Source: Streptomyces anulatus
Lineage (GTDB): Bacteria > Actinomycetota > Actinomycetes > Streptomycetales > Streptomycetaceae
Direction: 5' to 3'
Assembly: GCF_014650675.1 (NCBI RefSeq)
Contig: NZ_BMVK01000017.1
Location: 62,001-126,000, forward strand
Length of the DNA: 64,000 bases
Shown: in pieces, positions 34,412 through 43,904 of the stretch
Position numbering within the stretch: position 1 is the first letter of the stretch
Layout of the letters: the number at the start of each line of letters is the position of its first letter
Program-made: the position numbers and the translations under genes
Notes under the pieces: model-generated
Database searches by the model: none
Told to the model about the DNA's origin: nothing
The model's input: only the letters and a program-made list of their open reading frames with translations

Positions 34412-36034
34412 ATGCAGCAGGCACCGGTCCTGGCGAGCGCGGCCGATCCCGCCTCGGAGGCCTGGCAGGCCAACGAGGCGGCGCATCGCGCGCTCTCCGA
34501 CGAGCTGGCGGGACGCCTCGCCACGGCACGGCTGGGCGGGGGTGAGAAGGCGCGGGCCCGCCACGAGGCGCGCGGCAAGCTGCTCCCCCGGGACCGGGTG
34601 GACACCCTCCTCGACCCGGGCTCACCGTTCCTGGAGCTGGCCCCGCTGGCGGCCGAGGGGCTGTACGGGGGCGCCGCCCCGGCCGCCGGGGTGATCGCCG
34701 GGATCGGGCGGGTCAGCGGCCGGGAGTGCGTGATCGTCGCCAATGACGCGACCGTCAAGGGCGGCACGTACTACCCGATGACCGTGAAGAAGCACCTGCG
34801 CGCCCAGGAAGTGGCGCTGGAGAATCGTCTCCCCTGCCTCTATCTGGTCGACTCGGGCGGCGCGTTCCTGCCGATGCAGGACGAGGTCTTCCCCGACCGG
34901 GACCACTTCGGGCGGATCTTCTACAACCAGGCCCGGATGTCGGGGGCCGGCATTCCGCAGATCGCGGCGGTGCTGGGCTCCTGCACGGCGGGCGGGGCGT
35001 ACGTCCCGGCGATGAGCGACGAGGCCGTCATCGTCCGCAACCAGGGCACGATCTTCCTCGGCGGCCCGCCGCTGGTGAAGGCCGCCACCGGCGAGGTCGT
35101 CACGGCCGAGGAGCTGGGCGGCGGCGAGGTCCACTCCCGTACGTCGGGGGTCACCGACCATCTCGCGGAGGACGACGCGCACGCGCTGCGGATCGTCCGC
35201 AACATCGTCGCGACCCTCCCGGACCGCACCCCGCTCCCCTGGTCGGTCGAGCCGGCCGAGGAGCCGAAGGTGGACCCGGCCGGGCTGTACGGCGCGGTGC
35301 CCGTGGACTCACGGACGCCCTACGACGTACGCGAAGTGATCGCACGCGTGGTCGACGGCTCCCGCTTCCAGGAGTTCAAGGCGGAGTACGGGCAGACGCT
35401 GATCACCGGCTTCGCCCGCATCCACGGCCACCCGGTCGGGATCGTCGCGAACAACGGCATCCTGTTCTCCGAGTCGGCCCAGAAGGGCGCGCACTTCATC
35501 GAGCTGTGCGACCAGCGCGGCATCCCGCTCGTCTTCCTCCAGAACATCTCCGGCTTCATGGTCGGCCGGGACTACGAGGCGGGCGGCATCGCCAAGCACG
35601 GCGCGAAGATGGTCACGGCCGTGGCCTGCACCCGCGTGCCGAAGCTGACGGTCGTGGTCGGCGGTTCGTACGGCGCGGGCAACTACTCCATGTGCGGCCG
35701 GGCGTACTCGCCCCGCTTCCTGTGGATGTGGCCCAACGCCAAGATCTCCGTCATGGGCGGCGAGCAGGCCGCCTCCGTCCTGGCCACCGTCAAGCGCGAC
35801 CAGCTCGGCGACGACTGGAGCGCCGAGGACGAGGAGACGTTCAAGGCCCCGATCCGCGCCCAGTACGAGACCCAGGGCAACGCGTACTACGCGACCGCCC
35901 GGCTCTGGGACGACGGTGTGATCGACCCCGTGGACACCCGGCAGGTCCTGGGCCTCGCGCTCACGGCCTGCGCCAATGCCCCGCTGCCCCAGAAGGACCC
36001 GGCCGGGCCCGGCTTCGGCGTCTTCCGGATGTGA
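34412..36034 (+). CDS. liuB: Methylcrotonyl-CoA carboxylase beta subunit (carboxyltransferase)
   Basis: A 540-residue biotin-dependent carboxyltransferase. It moves carboxyl from biotin to 3-methylcrotonyl-CoA in leucine degradation. Crotonase-fold halves are plain: the N-terminal VKGGTYYPMTVKKHLRAQ, GGAFLPMQDEVFPD and GSCTAGGAYVPAMSDE; the C-terminal NNGILFSESAQKGAHFIELC, FLQNISGFMVG and GGSYGAGNYSMCGRAY (acyl-CoA-binding glycine loops). The length fits the methylcrotonyl type rather than acetyl- or propionyl-specific ones. ATG 34412 with AAGGGGG. First gene of a four-gene operon. Confidence 0.88.
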   Translation: MQQAPVLASAADPASEAWQANEAAHRALSDELAGRLATARLGGGEKARARHEARGKLLPRDRVDTLLDPGSPFLELAPLAAEGLYGGAAPAAGVIAGIGRVSGRECVIVANDATVKGGTYYPMTVKKHLRAQEVALENRLPCLYLVDSGGAFLPMQDEVFPDRDHFGRIFYNQARMSGAGIPQIAAVLGSCTAGGAYVPAMSDEAVIVRNQGTIFLGGPPLVKAATGEVVTAEELGGGEVHSRTSGVTDHLAEDDAHALRIVRNIVATLPDRTPLPWSVEPAEEPKVDPAGLYGAVPVDSRTPYDVREVIARVVDGSRFQEFKAEYGQTLITGFARIHGHPVGIVANNGILFSESAQKGAHFIELCDQRGIPLVFLQNISGFMVGRDYEAGGIAKHGAKMVTAVACTRVPKLTVVVGGSYGAGNYSMCGRAYSPRFLWMWPNAKISVMGGEQAASVLATVKRDQLGDDWSAEDEETFKAPIRAQYETQGNAYYATARLWDDGVIDPVDTRQVLGLALTACANAPLPQKDPAGPGFGVFRM

Positions 36035-36041
36035 GGAACAG

Positions 36042-37994
36042 ATGACGATGTTCGACACCGTTCTGGTCGCCAACCGAGGCGAGATCGCGGTCCGGGTGAT
36101 CCGAACCCTGCGGGAGCAGGGCGTGCGCTCGGTCGCGGTCTTCAGCGACGCGGACGCGGACGCCCGGCACGTACGGGAGGCGGACACGGCGGTCCGGATC
36201 GGCCCGCCGGCCGCGTCGGAGAGCTATCTCTCGGTGCCCGCGCTCCTGGAGGCGGCCCGCCGCACGGGCGCGCAGGCCGTGCACCCCGGATACGGATTCC
36301 TGGCGGAGAACGCGGAGTTCGCGCAGGCCTGCGCCGACGCGGGGCTGGTCTTCATCGGCCCGCCCGCCTCCGCGATCTCCCTCATGGGCGACAAGATCCG
36401 GGCCAAGGAGACGGTCGCGGCGTACGGGGTCCCGGTGGTTCCGGGCTCCTCCGGCAGCGGCCTGACCGACGCCCAGCTGGAGGCGGCGGCCCAGGAGATC
36501 GGCATGCCGGTCCTCCTGAAGCCCTCGGCGGGCGGCGGCGGCAAGGGCATGCGCCTGGTCCGCGACGCCTCGGTGCTGGCGGAGGAGATCGCGGCGGCCC
36601 GCCGCGAGGCACGGGCCTCCTTCGGCGACGACACCCTCCTCGTGGAGCGGTGGATCGACCGGCCGCGCCACATCGAGATCCAGGTGCTGGCCGACACCCA
36701 CGGCAACGTAATCCACCTCGGCGAGCGCGAGTGCTCGCTCCAGCGCCGCCACCAGAAGATCATCGAGGAGGCCCCCTCGGTCTTCCTCGACGAGGAGACC
36801 CGGGCGGCGATGGGCGAGGCGGCCGTGCAGGCGGCGCGCTCCTGCGGGTACGCGGGCGCGGGCACCGTGGAGTTCATCGTGCCGGGCGACGACCCGGCCT
36901 CGTACTACTTCATGGAGATGAACACCCGCCTCCAGGTCGAGCACCCGGTCACCGAGCTGGTCACCGGCCTGGACCTGGTGGAGTGGCAGCTACGGGTGGC
37001 GTCCGGCGAGCGACTGCCGTACGCACAGGAGGACATCACCCTGACCGGCTGGGCGATCGAGGCCCGCGTCTGCGCCGAGGACCCCGCCCGGGGCTTCCTG
37101 CCGTCCGGCGGTACGGTGCTGGCGCTGCGCGAGCCGCAGGGCGGCGGGGTACGGACGGACTCCGGGCTCAGCGAGGGCGTGCCGGTGGGCAGCCTGTACG
37201 ACCCGATGCTGTCGAAGGTCATCGCGTACGGCCCCGACCGCGCGAGCGCCCTCCGCAAGCTGCGGGCGGCCCTCGCGGACACGGTGATCCTGGGCGTCCC
37301 GACCAACGCGGGCTTCCTGCGCCGTCTGCTGGCCCACCCGGACGTGGTCTCCGGCGATCTGGACACCGGGCTGGTGGAGCGCGAGGCGGAGGGCCTGGTG
37401 CCGGACGGGGTGCCGGACGAGGTGTACGCGGCGGCGGCCGCGGTCCGCCGGGACGCGCTGGCCCCCCGGCCGGACGCGGGCGGCTGGACGGACCCGTTCT
37501 CCGTGCCGAGCGGCTGGCGGACGGGCGGTGTGCCGGCGCCGCTGACGTTCCCGCTGCGGGTGGCGGGCGCGGACCCGGTGACGTACGGCGCGCCGGCTTC
37601 GGCGACGGTCACGCCCGACCGGGTCACGGTCGAACTCGACGGCACGGTGGGCCACTTCCACCGCTCCGGCGACTGGCTCGGCCGGGACGGCGACACCTGG
37701 CACGTCCAGGACCACGATCCGGTGGAGGCGTCCCTGAGCGGGGCGGGCCGGAGCGGGGCGGACACGCTGGCGGCCCCGATGCCGGGCACGGTCACGGTGG
37801 TGAAGGTCGCCGTCGGCGACGCGGTCGAGGCGGGGCAGAGCCTGCTCGTGGTGGAGGCGATGAAGATGGAGCACGTGATCTCGGCCCCGCACGCGGGAAC
37901 CGTCACGGAGCTGGACGTCATCGCGGGCGCGACGGTCGCGATGGACCAGATCCTGGCGGTAGTGGCGCCCGTCGCGGCCGGGGAGGGCTCATGA
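36042..37994 (+). CDS. liuD: Acyl-CoA carboxylase alpha subunit (biotin carboxylase plus BCCP)
   Basis: A 650-residue protein with the biotin-carboxylase ATP-grasp (VLVANRGEIAVRVIRTLRE at the start, AGGGGKGMRLV ATP loop, RDCSLQRR-type ERECSLQRRHQK, EMNTRLQVEHPVTE) and a C-terminal biotinyl domain with the EAMKMEH site, Lys608. It pairs with the beta subunit upstream. Two ATGs at 36042 and 36048 are possible; GAGGA lies 4 and 10 bases before them. It begins seven bases after the beta subunit stop. Confidence 0.9.
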   Translation: MTMFDTVLVANRGEIAVRVIRTLREQGVRSVAVFSDADADARHVREADTAVRIGPPAASESYLSVPALLEAARRTGAQAVHPGYGFLAENAEFAQACADAGLVFIGPPASAISLMGDKIRAKETVAAYGVPVVPGSSGSGLTDAQLEAAAQEIGMPVLLKPSAGGGGKGMRLVRDASVLAEEIAAARREARASFGDDTLLVERWIDRPRHIEIQVLADTHGNVIHLGERECSLQRRHQKIIEEAPSVFLDEETRAAMGEAAVQAARSCGYAGAGTVEFIVPGDDPASYYFMEMNTRLQVEHPVTELVTGLDLVEWQLRVASGERLPYAQEDITLTGWAIEARVCAEDPARGFLPSGGTVLALREPQGGGVRTDSGLSEGVPVGSLYDPMLSKVIAYGPDRASALRKLRAALADTVILGVPTNAGFLRRLLAHPDVVSGDLDTGLVEREAEGLVPDGVPDEVYAAAAAVRRDALAPRPDAGGWTDPFSVPSGWRTGGVPAPLTFPLRVAGADPVTYGAPASATVTPDRVTVELDGTVGHFHRSGDWLGRDGDTWHVQDHDPVEASLSGAGRSGADTLAAPMPGTVTVVKVAVGDAVEAGQSLLVVEAMKMEHVISAPHAGTVTELDVIAGATVAMDQILAVVAPVAAGEGS

Positions 37995-38962
37995 CCACGC
38001 GCGCGCTCCCCATGAAGGTCCCGGCCCCCGGTCTGCCGCCCCGGGTCCGCATCCATGAAGTGGGTGCGCGGGACGGCCTCCAGAACGAGAAGGGGATCGT
38101 TCCCACGGAGGTGAAGGCGGAGTTCATCCGCCGCCTGGCGGTGGCCGGCCTGACCACCATCGAGGCGACGAGCTTCGTCCACCCGAAGTGGGTGCCCCAA
38201 CTGGCGGACGCCGAAGCCCTGTTCCCGCTCCTCGGGGAGATCGCGGACGTGGGCGACGTCTCCCTCCCGGTCCTCGTGCCGAACGAACGCGGACTGGACC
38301 GGGCGCTGGCGCTCGGGGCCCGGTCGATCGCGGTGTTCGGCTCGGCGACGGAGACGTTCGCCGCGCGCAACCTGAACCGGACCGTGGCCGAGTCGCTGGC
38401 CATGTTCGAGCCGGTGGTGGCCCGCGCCAAGGCGGAGAAGGCGCAGGTGCGCGGCTATCTGTCGATGTGCTTCGGCGACCCGTGGGAAGGCGCGGTGCCG
38501 GTGGCGCAGGTGGTCGGGGTCGCGAAGGCGCTGATGAACCTGGGCTGCGACGAGCTGTCGCTGGGCGACACGATCGGGGTGGCGACGCCGGGCCACGTGA
38601 GCGCACTGCTGACCGCGCTGAACGAGGCGTCCGTCCCCACGGAATCCATCGGCGTCCACTTCCACGACACGTACGGCCAGGCGCTGTCCAACACCCTGGC
38701 GGCGCTCCAGCACGGGGTGAGCACGGTCGACGCCTCGGCGGGCGGCCTGGGCGGCTGCCCGTACGCGAAGAGCGCCACGGGCAATCTCGCCACCGAGGAC
38801 CTCGTGTGGATGCTCGACGGCCTCGGCATCGAAACCGGCGTCGACCTCGACGAGTTGACCGCCACCAGTGTCTGGATGGCCGGACACCTGGGCCGGCCGA
38901 GCCCATCCCGCACGGTCCGCGCCCTGACACCTCCCTCTTCCTCCCCCTCCCACAAGGAGTGA
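37991..38962 (+). CDS. liuE: Hydroxymethylglutaryl-CoA lyase
   Basis: A 323-residue TIM-barrel lyase that splits HMG-CoA to acetoacetate and acetyl-CoA, the last leucine step. Signatures are VRIHEVGARDGLQNE (the usual GPRDG is GARDG here), SFVHPKWVPQ, DTIGVATPGHV with HFHDTYGQAL metal ligands, and GGLGGCPYAKSATGNLATEDLV with catalytic Cys256. It overlaps the previous stop by four bases, so it is translationally coupled. The C-terminus is a low-complexity Ser/Pro tail. Confidence 0.9.
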   Translation: MTTRALPMKVPAPGLPPRVRIHEVGARDGLQNEKGIVPTEVKAEFIRRLAVAGLTTIEATSFVHPKWVPQLADAEALFPLLGEIADVGDVSLPVLVPNERGLDRALALGARSIAVFGSATETFAARNLNRTVAESLAMFEPVVARAKAEKAQVRGYLSMCFGDPWEGAVPVAQVVGVAKALMNLGCDELSLGDTIGVATPGHVSALLTALNEASVPTESIGVHFHDTYGQALSNTLAALQHGVSTVDASAGGLGGCPYAKSATGNLATEDLVWMLDGLGIETGVDLDELTATSVWMAGHLGRPSPSRTVRALTPPSSSPSHKE

Positions 38963-38970
38963 GCCACACC

Positions 38971-40137
38971 ATGTCCCTGGACCACCGGCTGACCGCCGAA
39001 CACGAGGAACTGCGCCGCACGGTCGAGGCGTTCGCGCACGACGTGGTCGCGCCGAAGATCGGCGACTTCTACGAGCGCCACGAGTTCCCGTACGAGATCG
39101 TGCGCGAGATGGGCCGCATGGGCCTGTTCGGGCTGCCGTTCCCGGAGGAGTACGGCGGCATGGGCGGCGACTACCTGGCGCTCGGCATCGCCCTGGAGGA
39201 GCTGGCCCGGGTCGACTCCTCGGTGGCGATCACCCTGGAGGCCGGGGTCTCGCTGGGCGCGATGCCGCTGCACCTGTTCGGCACGGAGGAGCAGAAGCGG
39301 CAGTGGCTGCCGAAGCTCTGCGCGGGCGAGGCGCTGGGCGCGTTCGGCCTGACCGAGCCGGACGGCGGCTCGGACGCGGGCGGCACGCGTACGACGGCGG
39401 TGCTGGACGAGGCCACGGGCGAGTGGGTCATCAACGGCTCGAAGTGCTTCATCACCAACTCCGGTACGGACATCACCGAGTTGGTCACCGTGACGGCGGT
39501 GACGGGCCGCAAGGAGGACGGCCGTCCCCGGATCTCCGCGATCATCGTCCCCTCCGGCACCCCCGGCTTCACTGTGGCCGCCCCCTACTCCAAGGTCGGC
39601 TGGAACGCCTCGGACACCCGGGAGCTGTCCTTCTCCGACGTCCGCGTCCCGGCGGCGAACCTCCTGGGCGAGGAGGGCCGGGGCTACGCGCAGTTCCTGC
39701 GGATCCTGGACGAGGGCCGGGTCGCGATCTCGGCGCTGGCCACGGGCCTGGCGCAGGGCTGCGTGGACGAGTCGGTGAAGTACGCGGCCGAGCGCCACGC
39801 GTTCGGCAGGCCGATCGGCGCGAACCAGGCCATCCAGTTCAAGATCGCCGACATGGAGATGCGCGCCCACATGGCCCGGGTGGGCTGGCGCGACGCCGCC
39901 TCGCGGCTGGTGGCGGGCGAACCGTTCAAGAAGGAGGCGGCGATCGCGAAGCTGTACTCCTCGACGGTCGCGGTGGACAACGCCCGGGAGGCGACGCAGA
40001 TCCACGGCGGCTACGGCTTCATGAACGAGTACCCGGTGGCGCGGATGTGGCGCGACTCGAAGATCCTGGAGATCGGCGAGGGGACGAGCGAGGTGCAGCG
40101 GATGCTGATCGCACGGGAGTTGGGGCTGCCGGGCTGA
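38971..40137 (+). CDS. acdH: Branched-chain acyl-CoA dehydrogenase
   Basis: A 388-residue acyl-CoA dehydrogenase, last gene of the operon; by position it oxidises isovaleryl-CoA, as AcdH does in other Streptomyces. Visible signatures are GLTEPDGGSDAGGT (FAD loop), NGSKCFITNSG, DEGRVAISALATGLAQGC and the C-terminal IHGGYGFMNEYPVARMWRD and EIGEGTSEVQ. The Glu before Gly-Thr is the MCAD-type base position, which suits straight-chain as well as branched substrates. AAGGAG lies 11 bases upstream. Confidence 0.88.
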   Translation: MSLDHRLTAEHEELRRTVEAFAHDVVAPKIGDFYERHEFPYEIVREMGRMGLFGLPFPEEYGGMGGDYLALGIALEELARVDSSVAITLEAGVSLGAMPLHLFGTEEQKRQWLPKLCAGEALGAFGLTEPDGGSDAGGTRTTAVLDEATGEWVINGSKCFITNSGTDITELVTVTAVTGRKEDGRPRISAIIVPSGTPGFTVAAPYSKVGWNASDTRELSFSDVRVPAANLLGEEGRGYAQFLRILDEGRVAISALATGLAQGCVDESVKYAAERHAFGRPIGANQAIQFKIADMEMRAHMARVGWRDAASRLVAGEPFKKEAAIAKLYSSTVAVDNAREATQIHGGYGFMNEYPVARMWRDSKILEIGEGTSEVQRMLIARELGLPG

Positions 40138-40157
40138 GCCCGATCGATGTGCTGACC

Positions 40158-40201
40158 GCCGCCCCGGCCGCCGTGGATGTGCTCACGGTGACCGGGGCGG
40201 C
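40158..40201. terminator. Hairpin after the acyl-CoA dehydrogenase
   Basis: GCCGCCCCGG (40158-40167) pairs with CCGGGGCGGC (40192-40201); the 24-base loop can fold a second small stem CCGTG/CACGG. It lies between the operon end and the convergent hydrolase. Confidence 0.6.
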
Positions 40202-40223
40202 CGGGCGGACGGGAGGGGGCGCG

Positions 40224-40919
40224 TCATCCCGCCGAGGCGGCAGCCGCCTCCTCGATGAGGTCGGTGACCGGACCGGGCTGCGAGGCGAGGGAGGCGTGAC
40301 CGGCGTCCAGCTCGATCGTCCTGCGCGGCTGCATGCGTGCCGCCATGCGGCGCTCGTTGTCGGGGTGGATCATGCGGTCGGCGGCGGAGACCTGGTACCA
40401 CGTGGGCTTGGACCGCCAGGCAGGGGCGGTGACGTTGTCGCCGAACGTCGAGGCCAGCGGCGCCTTCTGCGTCACCGCCATCACCAGCGCCTCCTCCTCG
40501 GACAGGTCCTGGGCGAAGCTCTCGTGGAACTTGTCCTGCTTGACCCACAGGTAGCCGTCGGAGTCCGGGGCGAGGTTCTCGAACGCGGCGGGGGGCTTCT
40601 CCTGGCTGATCTGTCCGGGGCTCTCGCCTGCGTCCGGGGCGAACGCGGCGATGTAGACGAGTCCGGTGACATGGGGCAGGTCGCCGGCCTCGGTGATGAC
40701 CGCGCCGCCGTAGGAGTGGCCGACCAGGACCACCGGTCCGTCGATCTGCCGGACCATCTTGCGGGTGCGCTCGGCGTCGTCGGCCAGCGAGGTCAGCGGG
40801 TTCTCCACCGCGTGCAGGGAGCCGAAGCCGCGGCGGTGCAGTTCGGTGATGACCTTGGCCCAGTGGGCGGCGCCGCCCCAGAAGCCGTGGACCAGGACGA
40901 TCGCGGGTTTGTCAGCCAT
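40224..40919 (-). CDS. Alpha/beta hydrolase
   Basis: A 231-residue cytosolic hydrolase. It has the oxyanion strand IVLVHGFWGG (residues 6-15), the nucleophile elbow VVLVGHSYGGAVI and a C-terminal His in ELDAGHASLAS. The YQVSAADRMIHPDNE acid loop fits the pattern of EstA- or salicylate-esterase-like hydrolases. ATG 40919 with GAAAGG nine bases upstream. Substrate unknown. Confidence 0.85.
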   Translation of the reverse strand: MADKPAIVLVHGFWGGAAHWAKVITELHRRGFGSLHAVENPLTSLADDAERTRKMVRQIDGPVVLVGHSYGGAVITEAGDLPHVTGLVYIAAFAPDAGESPGQISQEKPPAAFENLAPDSDGYLWVKQDKFHESFAQDLSEEEALVMAVTQKAPLASTFGDNVTAPAWRSKPTWYQVSAADRMIHPDNERRMAARMQPRRTIELDAGHASLASQPGPVTDLIEEAAAASAG

Positions 40920-41060
40920 CCGGCGGAGCCTTTCGAGGGGGTGGCGTGGCACAAGCCGTTCGTCCCCAGCAGACGCCCGTCCGCCCGCCCCCGCATGCCG
41001 GAGCCGTCATTCAGGTGGCGCCCCGGGCACGGGTCCCGCTGCCGGTCCCGCCGGGCCGCC

Positions 41061-41603
41061 TCAGCGCCAGGCGTGGCGGATCTTCAGCCGTCCGTATCCC
41101 AGCGCCCCCGAGAAGCGGATGCGCGGCGCGCCGGGGCGGGTCGGCTGCCGGGGCCTGTAGCGCAGGTCCTTCCAGCCGGTGGTCAGGCCCTCGACCTCGA
41201 CGATCGCGTCGCGCGGCACGGTGATGCCCGCGTTGCCGGTGCCGAGGCTCAGCTCGATGTCGACGACCGGGTGGTCGATGACCGCCCGGGACAGGTCCAG
41301 ACGCACCCGCCCGAAGGCGGACTCGACCTTGAGGACGCGGGGCACCCGCCATGCGCCGCGTCGTTTGATCCGCCCCGCGGCCGCGGCGATCGTCACGGTG
41401 GCGCCCGGGTCCTCCGCCGGGAGCGAGTCCAGGGCGGCCGCGAGCTCGCCGTGCGTCGTGGCGGCCAGCACCCGGCCGAGGCGCTCGTCCATCTCCTCGT
41501 GCGCGATGTGCCCATCGGCGTACGCCTCCCGCACGCGCCGTACGGCGCTCTCGCGGTCGTCTTCGCCCACGCGTGACGCGGCGTTTCCCTGAGGTGAGGT
41601 CAC
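41061..41603 (-). CDS. DUF1707 SHOCT-like protein
   Basis: A 180-residue soluble protein with the DUF1707 SHOCT-like helix pair at residues 18-62 (ESAVRRVREAYADGHIAHEEMDERLGRVLAATTHGELAAALDSLP). A beta-rich C-terminal part (about residues 85-175) resembles LiaF/PspC-type strand repeats. Membrane stress proteins often carry these modules, but no membrane segment is present. Confidence 0.8.
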   Translation of the reverse strand: MTSPQGNAASRVGEDDRESAVRRVREAYADGHIAHEEMDERLGRVLAATTHGELAAALDSLPAEDPGATVTIAAAAGRIKRRGAWRVPRVLKVESAFGRVRLDLSRAVIDHPVVDIELSLGTGNAGITVPRDAIVEVEGLTTGWKDLRYRPRQPTRPGAPRIRFSGALGYGRLKIRHAWR

Positions 41604-41657
41604 CGCTTCACTCTAATGCGGCCCCGGCCCCCCGGACATGGGTGAAGGCGCGCGGTC

Positions 41658-42101
41658 TCAGGAGGCCGACGCCTCGACGTCCTGGCGGGCGTCGTAGTCG
41701 GCACGCGCTTTCGCGATCTCCTGCTGGTGGCTCTCGGTCCAGTCCACCAGGGACCTGATCGTCGTGTGCAGCGTCGCGCCCAGCTCCGTCAACTCGTACT
41801 CCACACGCGGCGGAACGACGGGGTAGACCGTGCGCCGCACCAGGCCGTCGCGTTCGAGCTGGCGCAGGGTCACCGTCAGCATGCGCTGGCTGATGCCTTC
41901 GATCAGCCGGCGCAGCTCGGAGAAGCGCAGCGTGCGGCGGTCCAGATGGGCGATGGCGAGGAGCGACCACTTGTCCGCGACGCGGTCGAGGATCTGCCGC
42001 ACCTCGCATCCCTCGCGGACGTCCCACTGGCTGATGTCGTAGTCCTGACCGGCGCCGGTATCCACGCAGTTACTCGGTGACTTCGAAGTGCCTTCTTCCA
42101 T
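41658..42101 (-). CDS. HxlR-family winged-helix regulator
   Basis: A 147-residue regulator. The winged helix is clear: CEVRQILDRVADKWSLLAIAHLDRRTLRFSELRRLIEGISQRMLTVTLRQLERDGLVRRTVYPVVPPRVEYELTELG spans about residues 25-105 and includes the HxlR cysteine (Cys25-like). ATG 42101 has GGAGG almost touching it, so initiation could be less efficient or occur at a later GTG. Divergent from the MFS exporter, which it likely controls in response to a reactive compound. Confidence 0.88.
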   Translation of the reverse strand: MEEGTSKSPSNCVDTGAGQDYDISQWDVREGCEVRQILDRVADKWSLLAIAHLDRRTLRFSELRRLIEGISQRMLTVTLRQLERDGLVRRTVYPVVPPRVEYELTELGATLHTTIRSLVDWTESHQQEIAKARADYDARQDVEASAS

Positions 42102-42274
42102 ACCTCCCCACGGTGCCGCAAGCTTCGAGTGGTTACAAGAGGGAACCGACCAGCACTTCGGTAACTCGCCGCTGCTCCGCCCCGCTTGAGGTCTCCGCAC
42201 ATCAACCCCGCTTCACGCGACCGCCGTTGCGGTGCCTCGCCATGCCCACTCGTCCGCGTACAAGGAGAAGTCCC

Positions 42275-43789
42275 GTGTCCTCATCACCGTCCCTTTCGGA
42301 ACCGTCCCCGTCGAGTTCGAGCAGTGACCGCATGACCGGACGCGCCTGGGGCGTGCTGTTCGTCCTGTGCGGCGCGATCTTCCTGGAGGGCATCGATGTG
42401 GCCATGCTCAACGTGGCCCTGCCCGCGATCCGGGACGATCTGGATCTGTCCACCGGCACGCTCCAGTGGGTGATGAGCGCGTACGTCCTGGGCTACGGCG
42501 GTTTCATGCTGCTGGGCGGACGGGCGGCCGACCTGTTCGGCCGCCGCCGGATGTTCGTCCTCTGGCTCGTGGTGTTCCTGCTCTTCTCGGGTCTGGGCGG
42601 GCTGGCCACCGAGGGCTGGATGCTGGTCGTCGCCCGCTTCGTGACGGGGATCGCCGCGGCCTTCATGACCCCGGCCGGCCTGTCGATCATCACCACCGGC
42701 TTCCCGGAGGGGCCGCAGCGCAACAAGGCCCTGCTGGTCTACGCGGGCACCGCCGCCGGGGGCTTCTCGATCGGTCTGGTCGTCGGGGGGCTGCTCTCCG
42801 CCATCGACTGGCGCTGGGTGTTCTTCGCCCCGGTCATCCTCTCGTTCGGCATCCTTCTCGCCGCACTCGCGCTCGTCCCCGCCTCGCCCCGGCCGGACCG
42901 CGCCGGGCAGGGCGTCGACCTGGCCGGAGCGGTCGCCGTCACCGCCGGGATCCTGCTGCTCGTCTTCGGCGTCGAGCGGGCCACGCACGTCCCGGCCGCC
43001 TGGACCGTCGGCACGATCGGCGCGGCCCTGCTCCTCTTCCTCGCGTTCGTCCTCATCGAGCGCGCCTCGTCCTCACCGCTGGTGCGGCTGGGCCTCTTCC
43101 GCAGCGGGGCGCTGGTCCGCGCCAATGTGTCGGGGCTGCTGTTCGCCGCGGGGTTCTTCGGCTTCCAGTTCATCGCCGTGCTCTACCTCCAGGAGCTGCG
43201 CGGCTGGTCGTCCCTGCAGACCAGCTTCGCGCTGATCGTGATCGGTGTGGACGCGGTCCTCTCGCCGCTCCTCACCCCGAGGCTGGTGGCCCGGTTCGGC
43301 AACGCCCGGGTCATCTTCGGCGGGCTGCTCGTCGCGTCGCTGTCGTACGCCCTGTTCCTGCCGATCGCCGAGGACTGGACGTACGCGGCGATGTTCCCGG
43401 GCCTGCTCCTCCTGGGCGTGTCCTTCTCCCTGGTCTACGGGCCCCTCACCATCGTGGCCACCGACGGCATCGCCGAGGAGGAGCAGGGCGTGGCGGGCGG
43501 GCTGCTCTACACGTCCTTCCAGTTCGGGGCCGCGCTGGGGCTGTCGGCGGTGGCCGCCGTCAACATCGCCGCCACGGACGGCACGTCGTCCGCCGCCCTC
43601 CTCGACGGATACCGGGCGGCCCTGGTCGTCCCGCTGGCCGCCGCCCTGACCGCCGCCGCCGTCAGCGCGTTCGGTCTCCGCGCCCGGCGGGCGGCGGCGA
43701 CGGGCGGGCCGTCCTCCGGCGGCAGCGCCTCGCCGGGCGTCAACGACGCTGCGGGCGGCGTCGAGCGGCCCGCACCGATCGGCGCCTGA
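42275..43789 (+). CDS. MFS efflux transporter, DHA2 type
   Basis: A 504-residue transporter with about 14 hydrophobic segments. Family motifs are GIDVAMLNVALPAIRDDL, the loop GGRAADLFGRRRMF (motif A), and VTGIAAAFMTPAGLSII. Drug or metabolite export by proton antiport is the usual role. The GTG at 42275 has AAGGAG seven bases upstream; the frame is open further upstream but without membrane character. The divergent HxlR gene is the likely regulator; a hairpin follows the stop. Confidence 0.88.
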   Translation: MSSSPSLSEPSPSSSSSDRMTGRAWGVLFVLCGAIFLEGIDVAMLNVALPAIRDDLDLSTGTLQWVMSAYVLGYGGFMLLGGRAADLFGRRRMFVLWLVVFLLFSGLGGLATEGWMLVVARFVTGIAAAFMTPAGLSIITTGFPEGPQRNKALLVYAGTAAGGFSIGLVVGGLLSAIDWRWVFFAPVILSFGILLAALALVPASPRPDRAGQGVDLAGAVAVTAGILLLVFGVERATHVPAAWTVGTIGAALLLFLAFVLIERASSSPLVRLGLFRSGALVRANVSGLLFAAGFFGFQFIAVLYLQELRGWSSLQTSFALIVIGVDAVLSPLLTPRLVARFGNARVIFGGLLVASLSYALFLPIAEDWTYAAMFPGLLLLGVSFSLVYGPLTIVATDGIAEEEQGVAGGLLYTSFQFGAALGLSAVAAVNIAATDGTSSAALLDGYRAALVVPLAAALTAAAVSAFGLRARRAAATGGPSSGGSASPGVNDAAGGVERPAPIGA

Positions 43790-43806
43790 GCCCGCCGGCG
43801 AGGGAG

Positions 43807-43838
43807 TGGGGGCGGCCGGGTGGACCCGGCCGCCCCCA
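43807..43838 (+). terminator. Terminator after the MFS gene
   Basis: TGGGGGCGGCCGGG (43807-43820) and CCCGGCCGCCCCCA (43825-43838) form a perfect 14-base stem with loop TGGA, 18 bases after the stop. Confidence 0.8.
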
Positions 43839-43904
43839 CGGCCGTACGCCGCCCCCTCCGTAATGCGGTCGACACCTCTCGCGGGTGTCCGGCAGAGTCC
43901 CCCC